Assembly: GCA_026986355.1 (NCBI GenBank)
Contig: JALSOO010000159.1
Coordinates: 1-9,514, forward strand
DNA from: Campylobacteraceae bacterium
Lineage (GTDB): Bacteria > Campylobacterota > Campylobacteria > Campylobacterales > Sulfurovaceae
Direction: 5' to 3'
Length of the DNA stretch: 9,514 nt
The notes under the pieces are model-generated. The model saw only the letters and a program-made list of their open reading frames with translations. It did not search any database and was not told the DNA's origin. Positions 1 to 7,773 of this stretch are shown one piece after another; within the stretch, counting starts at the first letter, position 1, and every line of letters begins with the position of its first letter. The translations under genes were made by a program, and so were the position numbers.

Positions 1-558
1 CTAGAGAAACTAGGAAACATTGTTCATGAAAATAACCATAGAGATGAAAAAGCATCACAGAGAATGGGAGAGTATGCTCAACTACTCGCTAAATTATATG
101 GATTAAACTCAAAAGAGATAGATAATATCTACTACTCTATGTCTATCTATGATATTGGTCTATTACGTGTTCCCACAGACAAACGAAAAGACCCAAACAG
201 CAAAGAGTTCAAAGAGTATCCAAAATTGGGATACTCTATCTTAGATGATATAGAAGAGACCTCACTAATCAAAATGGCAAAATCTATAATTCTAGCACAT
301 AAAGAGCATTGGGACGGAAGTGGATACCCTAATGGATTAAAAGAGAAAGAGATATTTCTATGTGCACAGATTGCATCTATTGTAGATTTTTATGATGAAC
401 TAACCTCTTCTCGCGTATATAGTCCTCATATTATATCATCATCAGAGGCATTAGAGATTATAAAGAGAGAGAGAGGTGTTAAATTTAACCCTAAACTACT
501 CGACCTTTTTATAGATAATTTTGAACATTTTAAAGAGATAAAAGATAGGTTAAGCTAA
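1..558 (+). CDS. Degenerate HD-GYP domain protein, 3' part (start lies left of the window)
   Basis: The reading frame is open from base 1 and ends with TAA at 556-558, so this is the C-terminal 185 residues of a longer protein; the ATG at 64 falls inside the domain and is not the start. Active HD-GYP proteins hydrolyse cyclic di-GMP. Family landmarks are visible, numbering from base 1: RMGEYAQLLAKLYGL (21-35), YDIGLLRVP (50-58), the GYP-loop motif HKEHWDGSGYPNGL (100-113), D129 with DELTS (132-136), and a closing region resembling the FDP motif (KFNPKLLDLF, 161-170). Metal-binding residues are widely lost: the first-helix His is A18, the HD pair reads Y50-D51, the Lys after it is L54, the middle His is Y73, and the HH pair is H100-K101. 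D51, H100 and D129 remain. I infer a non-catalytic signalling or binding domain. The missing N-terminus may carry another sensory or receiver domain. It abuts the next gene, so the two are probably cotranscribed. Confidence 0.85.
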   Translation, partial: LEKLGNIVHENNHRDEKASQRMGEYAQLLAKLYGLNSKEIDNIYYSMSIYDIGLLRVPTDKRKDPNSKEFKEYPKLGYSILDDIEETSLIKMAKSIILAHKEHWDGSGYPNGLKEKEIFLCAQIASIVDFYDELTSSRVYSPHIISSSEALEIIKRERGVKFNPKLLDLFIDNFEHFKEIKDRLS

Positions 559-1365
559 ATGGATAAGAGAATTAATGGAAAATTTGATTTAACAAAAGAG
601 GCTGTACTTTTGATAGACAAAGGTCTACATAAAATATATTGGGTAGGCACAACTTCCCAAAAGGCATTAAGAAGTAATATATACTTGATAATCGATAGTG
701 AAGAGGGTATCATTATTGATTGTGGAGCAAGAGTAGAATTTAAAGAGACAGTTAATCGTATAAAACAAGTATTGCCTCCATCAAAAGTAACCAAGATATT
801 TGCAAATCATCAAGACCCTGATGTAACTTCAGCTATGACAGATTGGTTAGAATTAAATCCACAAATAACCATCATAACTTCCCCTGTTATTAATGTCCTT
901 ATTAATCATTATGTGGGAAATAATAAGAAATATAACTTTCACAATACAGAGATAGAACCTAAATTGACACTTAAGTCTGGAGCAGTATTGGAGTTTATAC
1001 CATCTCCATTTATGCACTCCCCTGGAGCTGTAACTATCTATAATCATAAAACAAAAACACTATTTTCAGGAGATATATGGTCAGCTATTAGCCTAGAGTG
1101 GAAACTTATCTTAGATTATGATTTCCAAGAGCATATAGAGAATATGGATATGTTCCATCAAGGATATATCTCTTCAAATAGAGCTTGTAGATACTTCTTG
1201 TATAATCTAAAAGATAAAGATATTACCAATATCATGCCTCAACATGGAAGTATTATAACTCAAAACAATCTAAATAGTGCATTTAGATATATAAGAGACC
1301 TAAAGTGTGGTATAGATTTCTTTCCAGAATATTCAGATAAAGATTTAGATTTTATCAAATCGTAA
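559..1365 (+). CDS. Metallo-beta-lactamase-fold di-iron protein (flavodiiron/ODP-like sensor candidate)
   Basis: This 268-residue protein has the fold of the di-iron half of flavodiiron proteins, without the flavodoxin domain (flavodiiron proteins are about 400 residues). The N-terminus has the typical IYWVGTTSQKALRSNIYLI strand region (26-44) and IIIDCGA (51-57). The metal ligands can be read as H84-x-D86-x-D88, H153 (MHSPG), D172 (SGD) and H229 (MPQHG). This matches the flavodiiron set H-x-E-x-D/H/D/H, with Asp for Glu at the second position and Val89 where flavodiiron proteins have the extra His. Without a flavin partner, such domains are known as oxygen-binding di-iron proteins used as O2/Fe sensors in chemotaxis. 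That role, or NO sensing, is inference here. A stand-alone oxygen or NO reductase using an outside electron donor is the alternative. The ATG directly follows the TAA of the HD-GYP gene and only a weak purine stretch precedes it, suggesting translational coupling. Confidence 0.82.
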   Translation: MDKRINGKFDLTKEAVLLIDKGLHKIYWVGTTSQKALRSNIYLIIDSEEGIIIDCGARVEFKETVNRIKQVLPPSKVTKIFANHQDPDVTSAMTDWLELNPQITIITSPVINVLINHYVGNNKKYNFHNTEIEPKLTLKSGAVLEFIPSPFMHSPGAVTIYNHKTKTLFSGDIWSAISLEWKLILDYDFQEHIENMDMFHQGYISSNRACRYFLYNLKDKDITNIMPQHGSIITQNNLNSAFRYIRDLKCGIDFFPEYSDKDLDFIKS

Positions 1366-1392
1366 TATAAAACCACCTCTTTCAAGAGGTGG
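1362..1392 (-). terminator. Intrinsic terminator of leuS in a convergent gap
   Basis: An 8-bp perfect stem, CCACCTCT (1373-1380) with AGAGGTGG (1385-1392), closes a four-base loop (TTCA on the plus strand). Read on the minus strand it lies 9 bases past the leuS stop and is followed by TTTTATATTA, a usable T-rich tail. On the plus strand the tail is ACAATAAA with no T-run, so it should work mainly for leuS. It may still slow transcripts coming from the di-iron protein gene, whose stop is 7 bases away. Confidence 0.8.
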
Positions 1393-1401
1393 ACAATAAA
1401 A

Positions 1402-3846
1402 CTACTTCACCACTAAATTAACCATTTTTTTAGGAACTAAAATCTCCTTAACCACATTTTTTCCCTCTAGCCACTTAGGTATACTCTCTTTTGCTCTAGC
1501 TATTATCTCATCTTTTGATGCTTCTGCTTCTACTTCTATCTCGGCTCTTCTTTTACCATTTACAGCTACACCTAGAGTAATGGTATCTTGTACAAAGACC
1601 TCATCTAAAATCTCTATTTTACCACCTGTAAGGTTTTTGGACTCAAATAGCTCTTGGCTTAACTCTGCACAGATATGAGGAGTAATTGGTTCTAATAGAT
1701 GGGTAATAATATAGAGTCCCTCTCGCCATATCTCTTCATTTTTCTGCTTATCCAAAGCATTTAGAGCCTCCATACAACCTGCTATTAATGTATTAAAAGC
1801 AAATGTCTTCTCATAAACATCTATAGAGCGTTTAAGTGCTTCATAAACTTTTACTCTAGCTATCTTCTCATCTTTTGTTAAAGAGCTTTGATTGATGATA
1901 GGTAGAGTATTGCCTACTACTTTTGATTTACGTGAATAGAGCTTTTTAAGAAATCTAAAAGCACCCTCAACGGCACTATCATTCCACTCTAACTCTTTTT
2001 GTGGTGGGGCTGCAAATAGAGTAAAGAGTCGTGCTGTATCTGCTCCATACTTCTCGATAAGTGCATCAGGGTCAACTGTATTACCTTTTGATTTGGACAT
2101 CTTAGCCCCGTCCATAAGTACCATTCCTTGGGTTAATAGATTCTCAAATGGCTCTTTTAGATTATCTATAAATCCTAAATCTCTTAATGCTTTGGTAAAA
2201 AATCGTGCATACAACAAGTGCAAAATAGCATGTTCAATTCCACCTATATATTGGTCAACACCTAACCAATAATCTACATCTTCTTTATCTATCCCACAAC
2301 TATTCCATTTTTTAGGATCTGTTGCATAACGGAATTGATACCAACTAGATTGAACAAAGGTATCTAGTGTATCAGTTTCACGTTTTGCATCTGCTCCACA
2401 CTGAGGACAAGCACAATTTGACCATGTTGGGTGGTTTTCTAGTGGGTTTCCCTCTCCTGTAATCTCTACATCTTCAGGTAGAGCAATTGGTAGGTTTTCT
2501 ACCTTTTCAGCTACTAATCCACAACTATCACAATGAACAAACGGAATAGGTGAACCCCAATATCGTTGACGGCTTATACCCCAATTTCTTAGCTTATAAT
2601 TAGTTGTACCTTCTCCTAAACCTCTCTCTTCAAAGAGTTTAATAACAGCCTCTTTTGCCTCACTATTTTTCATTCCATTTAGTCTATCAGAGTTGATAAG
2701 TTCCCCATCGCCTGTATAAGCACTCCCCTCTTCGCCTCCAGAGATTACATATTTCATTGGTAGATTATATTTGGTAGCAAACTCAAAATCTCTCTCATCA
2801 TGAGTAGGAACAGACATAACAGCCCCACCACCATAAGAGACCAAAACAAAATTGGCTGTCCATACAGGAATCTCCTCTTGTGTAAGAGGATGTATAACCG
2901 TAAGACCCAAATCATACCCCTCTTTATCTGCTTTGGCTCTCTCAACTTCGGTCATATTTCCCATAGCTATAATTTTTTCTGCTATATCTGCATCAAGTAG
3001 GCTATTTTTAATAAGCTCTTTTACTATTGGGTGTTCAGGTGCTAAAGCTGTATAGGTTACACCATAAACAGTATCTGGTCTAGTTGTAAAGACATCAAAA
3101 CCATTAAACTTATTCTCTAATTTCTCTTTTGAATCATTAGAAAAGCTAAAAGAGAACTCTAAGCCTTGTGATTTACCTATCCAGTTACTCTGCATCGCTA
3201 ACACTTGTGATGGCCATCTACCCTCTAATAGTTTCAAATCATCAAGTAACTCATCTGCATATTTTCTAATATCTAGGTAATACCCAGGCATCTCTTTTAG
3301 CTCAACCTCATTACTACAACGCCAACAACAGCCATCTTCTACCTGTTCATTTGCCAAAACAGTATGACACTCTTCACACCAGTTAACTGTGGTGGATTCA
3401 CGATAGAGAAGTTTCTCTTCAAACATCTTGATAATAAACTCTTGTTCCCATTTGGTATAGAGTTCATCACATGTAGCAAATTCACGTCTCTTGGAAAAGG
3501 AAAGTCCCAAGGCACTTAACTCTTTTCTCATATAATCAATATTTGAGTATGTCCACTCTTTTGGGTGTCGTCCATGTTTAATCGCTGCATTCTCTGCTGG
3601 CATACCAAAAGCGTCCCAACCAATTGGATGCAGAACATTATAACCCTGTTTTCGATAATAACGTGCCATCGCATCACCAATAGAGTAGTTTCGTACATGT
3701 CCCATATGTAGACGACCACTAGGAAATGGAAACATACTTAAAATATATTTTTTATCTAAACTTTTATCATCAAGAGGTTCAAATGCCCCTGTTTCGCTCC
3801 ATATTGTTTGCCATTTTGACTCTATATCACTTGGATTATAACTCAT
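1402..3846 (-). CDS. leuS: Leucyl-tRNA synthetase
   Basis: This cytoplasmic class I synthetase charges tRNA-Leu with leucine using ATP. The 814 residues are a normal bacterial length, and all landmarks are in place. The HIGH-type motif HMGH is at 47-50 in the FPFPSGRLHMGHVRN context. A zinc site is CEEC (157-160) with CCWRC (173-177). The CP1 editing domain carries FTTRPDTVYG (253-262) and the VPTHDERDFEF block, with H349-D350, which clears mischarged amino acids. A second zinc ribbon is CDSC (439-442) with CPQC (480-483), next to the RQRYWGSPIP motif. KMSKS is at 582-586 and is followed by the anticodon-binding helical domain. The ATG is supported by GGAG eight bases upstream (plus-strand 3855-3858). 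It faces the di-iron protein gene convergently and diverges from the mltB-like gene. In Campylobacter jejuni leuS directly follows secF; here it does not. It looks intact. Confidence 0.98.
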   Translation of the reverse strand: MSYNPSDIESKWQTIWSETGAFEPLDDKSLDKKYILSMFPFPSGRLHMGHVRNYSIGDAMARYYRKQGYNVLHPIGWDAFGMPAENAAIKHGRHPKEWTYSNIDYMRKELSALGLSFSKRREFATCDELYTKWEQEFIIKMFEEKLLYRESTTVNWCEECHTVLANEQVEDGCCWRCSNEVELKEMPGYYLDIRKYADELLDDLKLLEGRWPSQVLAMQSNWIGKSQGLEFSFSFSNDSKEKLENKFNGFDVFTTRPDTVYGVTYTALAPEHPIVKELIKNSLLDADIAEKIIAMGNMTEVERAKADKEGYDLGLTVIHPLTQEEIPVWTANFVLVSYGGGAVMSVPTHDERDFEFATKYNLPMKYVISGGEEGSAYTGDGELINSDRLNGMKNSEAKEAVIKLFEERGLGEGTTNYKLRNWGISRQRYWGSPIPFVHCDSCGLVAEKVENLPIALPEDVEITGEGNPLENHPTWSNCACPQCGADAKRETDTLDTFVQSSWYQFRYATDPKKWNSCGIDKEDVDYWLGVDQYIGGIEHAILHLLYARFFTKALRDLGFIDNLKEPFENLLTQGMVLMDGAKMSKSKGNTVDPDALIEKYGADTARLFTLFAAPPQKELEWNDSAVEGAFRFLKKLYSRKSKVVGNTLPIINQSSLTKDEKIARVKVYEALKRSIDVYEKTFAFNTLIAGCMEALNALDKQKNEEIWREGLYIITHLLEPITPHICAELSQELFESKNLTGGKIEILDEVFVQDTITLGVAVNGKRRAEIEVEAEASKDEIIARAKESIPKWLEGKNVVKEILVPKKMVNLVVK

Positions 3847-3877
3847 ATTTACTGCTCCACCATATTAAATTGGAGGA

Positions 3878-3906
3878 ATTATAGCCAATAGAGGATTAGC
3901 GTTTAA
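3878..3906 (-). promoter_or_regulatory. Candidate leuS promoter
   Basis: On the minus strand a perfect TATAAT (plus-strand 3878-3883) lies 31 bases before the leuS ATG. Seventeen bases further upstream is TTAAAC (3901-3906), a poor match to a -35 box. Campylobacterota vegetative promoters usually have a good -10 and no clear -35, so this fits. The predicted leader is about 25 nt and contains the GGAG ribosome binding site. Confidence 0.55.
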
Positions 3907-3984
3907 TTTAGATAGATTAAAAACATTAAACAATATATAAAAATAGAAGATTTCCTTTAAAATTAAATAAAAAATATAATTCTA

Positions 3985-3998
3985 AACTATTAATAGTT
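3985..3998. repeat. 14-bp perfect palindrome in the divergent promoter region
   Basis: AACTATTAATAGTT is its own reverse complement. It sits in the 206-bp gap between leuS and the mltB-like gene, centred about 29 bases upstream of the mltB -10 box, so it covers that promoter's -35 area. That is a natural place for a dimeric regulator. The region is very AT-rich, so a chance palindrome is possible. The rest of the gap (3907-3984) shows only AT-rich sequence, including a further TATAAT at 3975-3980, with no small gene or RNA that I can support. Confidence 0.4.
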
Positions 3999-4016
3999 AT
4001 CTCATACTCAAAACAT

Positions 4017-4047
4017 TATAATCATACACAAATAAATTTTCACGGAA
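4017..4047 (+). promoter_or_regulatory. Candidate promoter and ribosome binding site of the mltB-like gene
   Basis: A perfect TATAAT (4017-4022) places transcription start near 4029, giving a leader of about 24 nt. No convincing -35 is seen at 16-18 bp spacing. CGGAA (4043-4047) lies five bases before the ATG and is a modest Shine-Dalgarno sequence. Confidence 0.5.
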
Positions 4048-4052
4048 AAATA

Positions 4053-5189
4053 ATGACACTACAAAAAACATCACTAATACTATCATCGCTTCTTTTAGTT
4101 ACAGCTTGTAGCACAAAAGAGAAGATTAAAGCACCTGACAACAATAATACAACACTCCATCATATTGGAATAGTCCAAACGATTGATAAAAATAGTACCA
4201 AACCTCCAAAAGAGACAAATTTAGATAATGAAGAGTCTACTCCCCTAAGTGGAGATTTTGCAGGAAACTATAAATTAATAGAGTTTATTGATTATATGCA
4301 TAATCAGTATGAGTTTAGCTACAAAGAGCTATATCAACTCTTTTCACAAGCTAAAGATACCAATCAGATGATTGAACCATGTAGAGTAAGAAATAATAAT
4401 GGAAGTTGTGTCGTACAGCTACAAAAAGGAAAATGGGATAGATATAAAGCCATGTTTGTATATGAGAGAAACATACAAAGAGGTATTGATTTTTGGAATG
4501 AACATGAAGAGACTCTAAATAGAGCCTACCAAACTTATGGTGTTCCACCAGAGTATATTATAGGAATACTTGGAGTTGAGACAGCCTATGGGGTAAACTT
4601 TGGTAAAAAAAGAGTTATTGATGTCTTAACAACAAAAGCTATGTTAGGAGATAGAAGAGAGGATTTCTATACCGATGAGTTGGAAAAGTTTTTAATTATG
4701 ACACGAAAAGCAGGACTTAACCCGTCTGAACTGATGGGTTCAAATGCTGGTGCTATGGGTTATGGTCAATTTATAGCATCATCATATCTACGATTTGCTA
4801 TTGATTTTAATAATGATGGTGTGATAGATTTATGGAATCCCCAAGACGCTATAGGCTCAATTGCTAACTATTTTGCTCAAAATGGTTGGAAATCTTCTAT
4901 ATCTCAAGTAGCAGTAAGAGCGAGATATAGAGGAAATAGATTTAATAGATTAAAAACAGGTTATAAAACAAAATATTCTCAATATAAATTAAAGAAAAAA
5001 TATCATATAACACCACGTTCAAAACTATACTATAAAGGTTCTGTATCTCTTATAAAACTTCATAGAGCTACATATGATGAACTATGGTTTGGTACACATA
5101 ACTTTAGAGTTATAACCACCTATAACCATAGTGCATTCTATGCAATGGCTGTCCATGTTTTAGGACAGACTGTAAAAGAGCGTAGGTAG
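4053..5189 (+). CDS. mltB: MltB-type membrane-bound lytic murein transglycosylase (lipoprotein)
   Basis: The enzyme cleaves the glycan strands of peptidoglycan, leaving 1,6-anhydro-muramyl ends, from the periplasmic face of the outer membrane. The 378-residue protein starts with a lipoprotein signal peptide: a hydrophobic stretch (7-16), then lipobox VTAC with C19 as the lipidated residue. Ser at +2 suggests sorting to the outer membrane. Residues 20-70 are a low-complexity linker. The MltB (SLT_2) domain follows. Catalytic Glu is E176 in YGVPPEYIIGILGVETAYG (162-180). GAMGYGQF (233-240) and SSYLRFAIDF follow, with an EF-hand-like loop DFNNDGVIDLW (251-261), the Ca2+ site seen in E. coli MltB (Slt35). 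The C-terminal block VITTYNHSAFYAMAVHVLGQ (353-372) is also typical. It has its own promoter and lies between leuS (divergent) and secF (convergent, 22 bp). Length and motifs are intact. Lnt encoded nearby would be expected to acylate C19. Confidence 0.92.
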   Translation: MTLQKTSLILSSLLLVTACSTKEKIKAPDNNNTTLHHIGIVQTIDKNSTKPPKETNLDNEESTPLSGDFAGNYKLIEFIDYMHNQYEFSYKELYQLFSQAKDTNQMIEPCRVRNNNGSCVVQLQKGKWDRYKAMFVYERNIQRGIDFWNEHEETLNRAYQTYGVPPEYIIGILGVETAYGVNFGKKRVIDVLTTKAMLGDRREDFYTDELEKFLIMTRKAGLNPSELMGSNAGAMGYGQFIASSYLRFAIDFNNDGVIDLWNPQDAIGSIANYFAQNGWKSSISQVAVRARYRGNRFNRLKTGYKTKYSQYKLKKKYHITPRSKLYYKGSVSLIKLHRATYDELWFGTHNFRVITTYNHSAFYAMAVHVLGQTVKERR

Positions 5190-5211
5190 GATAGACACTT
5201 CACGGGTATCC

Positions 5212-6186
5212 TTAGATTGTACCTTGCTCATACATGGCACGTTGTTTCTCTCTCTCTTTTTGACGTTTGAGTGCTTTTGCCTCTCTATCTCTAAAATCTG
5301 CTATAGAGAATTTAAGCCACATCAAGATAGGAGAAGCTACAAAGATAGATGAGTATGTACCGACAACAACACCAACTAAAAGTGTAAATGAGAATCCAGA
5401 GATAATCTCTCCTCCTAATAGATAGAGTGTCAAGACAACAAAAAATGTTGTTAATGAAGTTAACGTGGTACGAGATAGTGTTCTTGTTACTGATTCATCT
5501 ATAACATCTTCTAGTTTTGGAGATTTTATAGTACGAATCCCCTCTCTAATACGGTCAAATACAATAACAGTATCGTTTAGAGAGTATCCCAAGACAGTTA
5601 AAATAGCTGCTAAAATAGGTAGATTTACCTCTACTTGAAAAAGAGCCAACATACCCATAGCAATAGTAACATCATGAACCAATGCTATTACAGATGCTGT
5701 TGCAAAACGCCACTCAAATCTAAATGATAGATAGAGTAAAATACCTATAATAGATAGCAACATAGCCATAAGACCTTTGGTTTTTAACTCTTCTCCTACA
5801 GATGGACCAACTAAATCTATACGTCTTATCTCAAACTTACCTGTAGAGGATAGCATATTTGTTATCTCAACTTTTGCTCCACCCTTTACCGATTTTGATG
5901 CCTGTTTGGTTCGGATAACTATCTCTGAATCACTTCCAAATGCAGTAACAGTAGCTCCTGCATAGTTTTTGTGGGTAGAGATAATTTTTCTAACCTTATC
6001 TATAGGTGCTTTATCATTATATTTAATTTGGATAATTGTCCCACCTGCAAAATCTATACCATAATTTAGACCTTTTGTAGCAAGTAGTCCCAAAGAGATA
6101 ATAACTAAAGTAACAGATAAGATAGCAAACTTTTTAGCATTTGCCATAAACCCAATAATGGGTTGATTATGTTTAAAGACTTCCAT
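5212..6186 (-). CDS. secF: Protein translocase subunit SecF
   Basis: SecF is an inner-membrane RND-family partner of SecD. The pair uses the proton-motive force to pull proteins out of SecYEG on the periplasmic side. The 324 residues are the usual length. The first membrane segment is about 18-38, followed by the signature GIDFAGGT (43-50) and a periplasmic domain to about 135. Five further membrane segments lie between about 138 and 295. The RND-type motif GYSLNDTVIVFDRIRE (200-215) is intact. The tail is highly charged (KALKRQKEREKQ) and probably cytoplasmic. The ATG overlaps the secD stop by one base (TAATG), and AGAGGGGG ends seven bases before it, a strong ribosome binding site, so secF is coupled to secD. 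It is the last gene of the operon as seen here; no clear terminator follows before the convergent mltB-like gene. Confidence 0.98.
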   Translation of the reverse strand: MEVFKHNQPIIGFMANAKKFAILSVTLVIISLGLLATKGLNYGIDFAGGTIIQIKYNDKAPIDKVRKIISTHKNYAGATVTAFGSDSEIVIRTKQASKSVKGGAKVEITNMLSSTGKFEIRRIDLVGPSVGEELKTKGLMAMLLSIIGILLYLSFRFEWRFATASVIALVHDVTIAMGMLALFQVEVNLPILAAILTVLGYSLNDTVIVFDRIREGIRTIKSPKLEDVIDESVTRTLSRTTLTSLTTFFVVLTLYLLGGEIISGFSFTLLVGVVVGTYSSIFVASPILMWLKFSIADFRDREAKALKRQKEREKQRAMYEQGTI

Positions 6187-7769
6187 TATTTAGCCCCCTC
6201 TTTTTTAATTCCAAACCAATAGTTTAATCTATTTTTATCTATTTTAGGCAAAATCCACTGATAGATACCATGTGTTCCCAAAATAGCTGTTAGCATTGAT
6301 GCTAAAATACCGATACTAATCGTTAGAGAGAACCCTTTGATAGGTCCTGTACCATAAGCAAAAAGAACCACTGCTGCGATAAGCGTTGTGATATTTGCAT
6401 CCCAAATAGCTGTAAAGGCATTATTGTACCCCTGCTCTATCGCTTTGGTAATAGAAGCTCCAGAGTGTAAAAGCTCTCTAATACGCTCGGTAATAATAAC
6501 ATTGGCATCAACAGCCATACCAACAGTAAGTACGATACCTGCCATACCTGGCAAGGTTAGAGTAGCTTGAAAGAGTGACATAATCGCTAAAATCAAAAAT
6601 AGGTTTGCAACCAATGCCATATTGGCAACAACTCCTGCCATACCATAATAGACGACCATAAAGATAACAACCGATAAGAACCCAACAATCAAAGCAATAA
6701 GACTTGCTTTGATATTATCAGCCCCAAGGCTAGGTCCAATACTTCGTTGACTCTCTACTTGAACAGGTGCTAGTAATGCTCCTGAACGTAATGCAATAGC
6801 AATATCATGAGCCTCTTGAGGTGTAAATGCACCTGTAATCTGGACTTGACCTCCACCAATTCTCTGAACAATATTTGGTGCTGTATAGACCTTGCCATCA
6901 AGAACAACAGCCATTCTCTTACCTACTGATTTCTCTGTAAAATCTGCAAATATCTTAGCTCCTTGTCCATTTAAAGAGAAGTTAATAAGTGGTCGTGTAC
7001 TTTTCTTTTGGTATCCTACTTTGGCATCAGTCAACATTGAACCATCTAAAATAGGAATAGAGTATAGAAGATATTTACGTCCATTATCTGCAACATCATC
7101 TAATATAATGTCTCCAAACTGTTTTGCCTCTGCTTGGGTCATATTATAGACACGATTGGCTCTATCTTCATCAACTGCCATCATCTGTAGATGTGCTGCT
7201 TTTGCAATAAGAGCTTTAATTCTATCTTCATCTGCTTGGTTTTTAATACCAGGGACTTCTACTAAAATTCTATCTGAACCCTGTTTTGCAACTGTTGGTT
7301 CTGCTAGACCAAACATATTTAGACGGTTTCTAATCGTATCCACAGCCTGTTTTATTGCATTGTGCTTAGTTTCAGTCTCTAACTCTTTGGAGAGTGACAT
7401 CTCATAAACTAAACCATTATTTTTGATAGTTATCTCTTTAAAATCATCTGCTAACATAGCATCAACTTTTGGTTTATCTGTTGCATCAAGTAGTTCAAAT
7501 CGTACTACTCCACTATCTATCTTCAAATCATCAACAACAATATCCTCTTTTTCAAGATTATATTTTATTGAAGTTCCAATAGATTTTATTTTGGATTCTA
7601 AGGCTACTTCTGTCTTGACAGAGAGTAACATATGCAATCCACCTTGTAGGTCAAGCCCCAAAGTAATCTTTTTGCCCTCTTCGCTCTGCGTTAGTGATGG
7701 TATTGAAAATACAATACCAAATAGAAATGCAAAACCAAAGAGAACAACTCTATAATTTAGTTTTCCCAT
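6186..7769 (-). CDS. secD: Protein translocase subunit SecD
   Basis: SecD is the larger partner of SecF in the SecDF-YajC complex of the inner membrane. The 527-residue protein has one N-terminal membrane segment (about 7-23) and the signature LGLDLQGG (37-44). A periplasmic P1 domain follows, then the conserved block NFSLNGQGAKIFADFTE (263-279) with GKVYTAPNI (292-300) and ALRSGALLAPV (326-336). A C-terminal bundle of five membrane segments (about 353-510) carries GMAVDANVIITERIRE (417-432), the charged motif tied to proton movement. The ATG lies 4 bases after the yajC stop. The ribosome binding site is weak (AAAGG about 15 bases upstream, inside yajC), so translation probably depends on coupling to yajC. 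No truncation or missing motif is seen. Confidence 0.98.
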   Translation of the reverse strand: MGKLNYRVVLFGFAFLFGIVFSIPSLTQSEEGKKITLGLDLQGGLHMLLSVKTEVALESKIKSIGTSIKYNLEKEDIVVDDLKIDSGVVRFELLDATDKPKVDAMLADDFKEITIKNNGLVYEMSLSKELETETKHNAIKQAVDTIRNRLNMFGLAEPTVAKQGSDRILVEVPGIKNQADEDRIKALIAKAAHLQMMAVDEDRANRVYNMTQAEAKQFGDIILDDVADNGRKYLLYSIPILDGSMLTDAKVGYQKKSTRPLINFSLNGQGAKIFADFTEKSVGKRMAVVLDGKVYTAPNIVQRIGGGQVQITGAFTPQEAHDIAIALRSGALLAPVQVESQRSIGPSLGADNIKASLIALIVGFLSVVIFMVVYYGMAGVVANMALVANLFLILAIMSLFQATLTLPGMAGIVLTVGMAVDANVIITERIRELLHSGASITKAIEQGYNNAFTAIWDANITTLIAAVVLFAYGTGPIKGFSLTISIGILASMLTAILGTHGIYQWILPKIDKNRLNYWFGIKKEGAK

Positions 7770-7773
7770 GCTA

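Noticed and set aside
64..66. ATG at 64 as the start of the HD-GYP gene
   Set aside because: The frame is open upstream to base 1, the upstream residues continue the HD-domain helix, and no ribosome binding site precedes it.
464..475. (AG)6 repeat in the HD-GYP gene, and (TC)5 at 5247-5256 in secF, as phase-variation tracts
   Set aside because: Both are short and encode ordinary charged residues (Lys-Arg-Glu-Arg type) that AT-rich codon use readily makes. They are unlikely to slip often enough to switch genes.
555..1047. Minus-strand open frames opposite the di-iron protein gene
   Set aside because: No family resemblance; they mirror a gene with clear metal-binding motifs.
5188..5212. AGGATA/TATCCT inverted repeat between mltB and secF as a terminator
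   Set aside because: The stem is only 6 bp with a 13-base loop and there is no T-tract on either side; it overlaps both stop codons. Too weak to call.
6388..7755. Open frames on the plus strand opposite secD
   Set aside because: They are antisense shadows of a fully conserved gene, with no ribosome binding sites or recognisable protein features.
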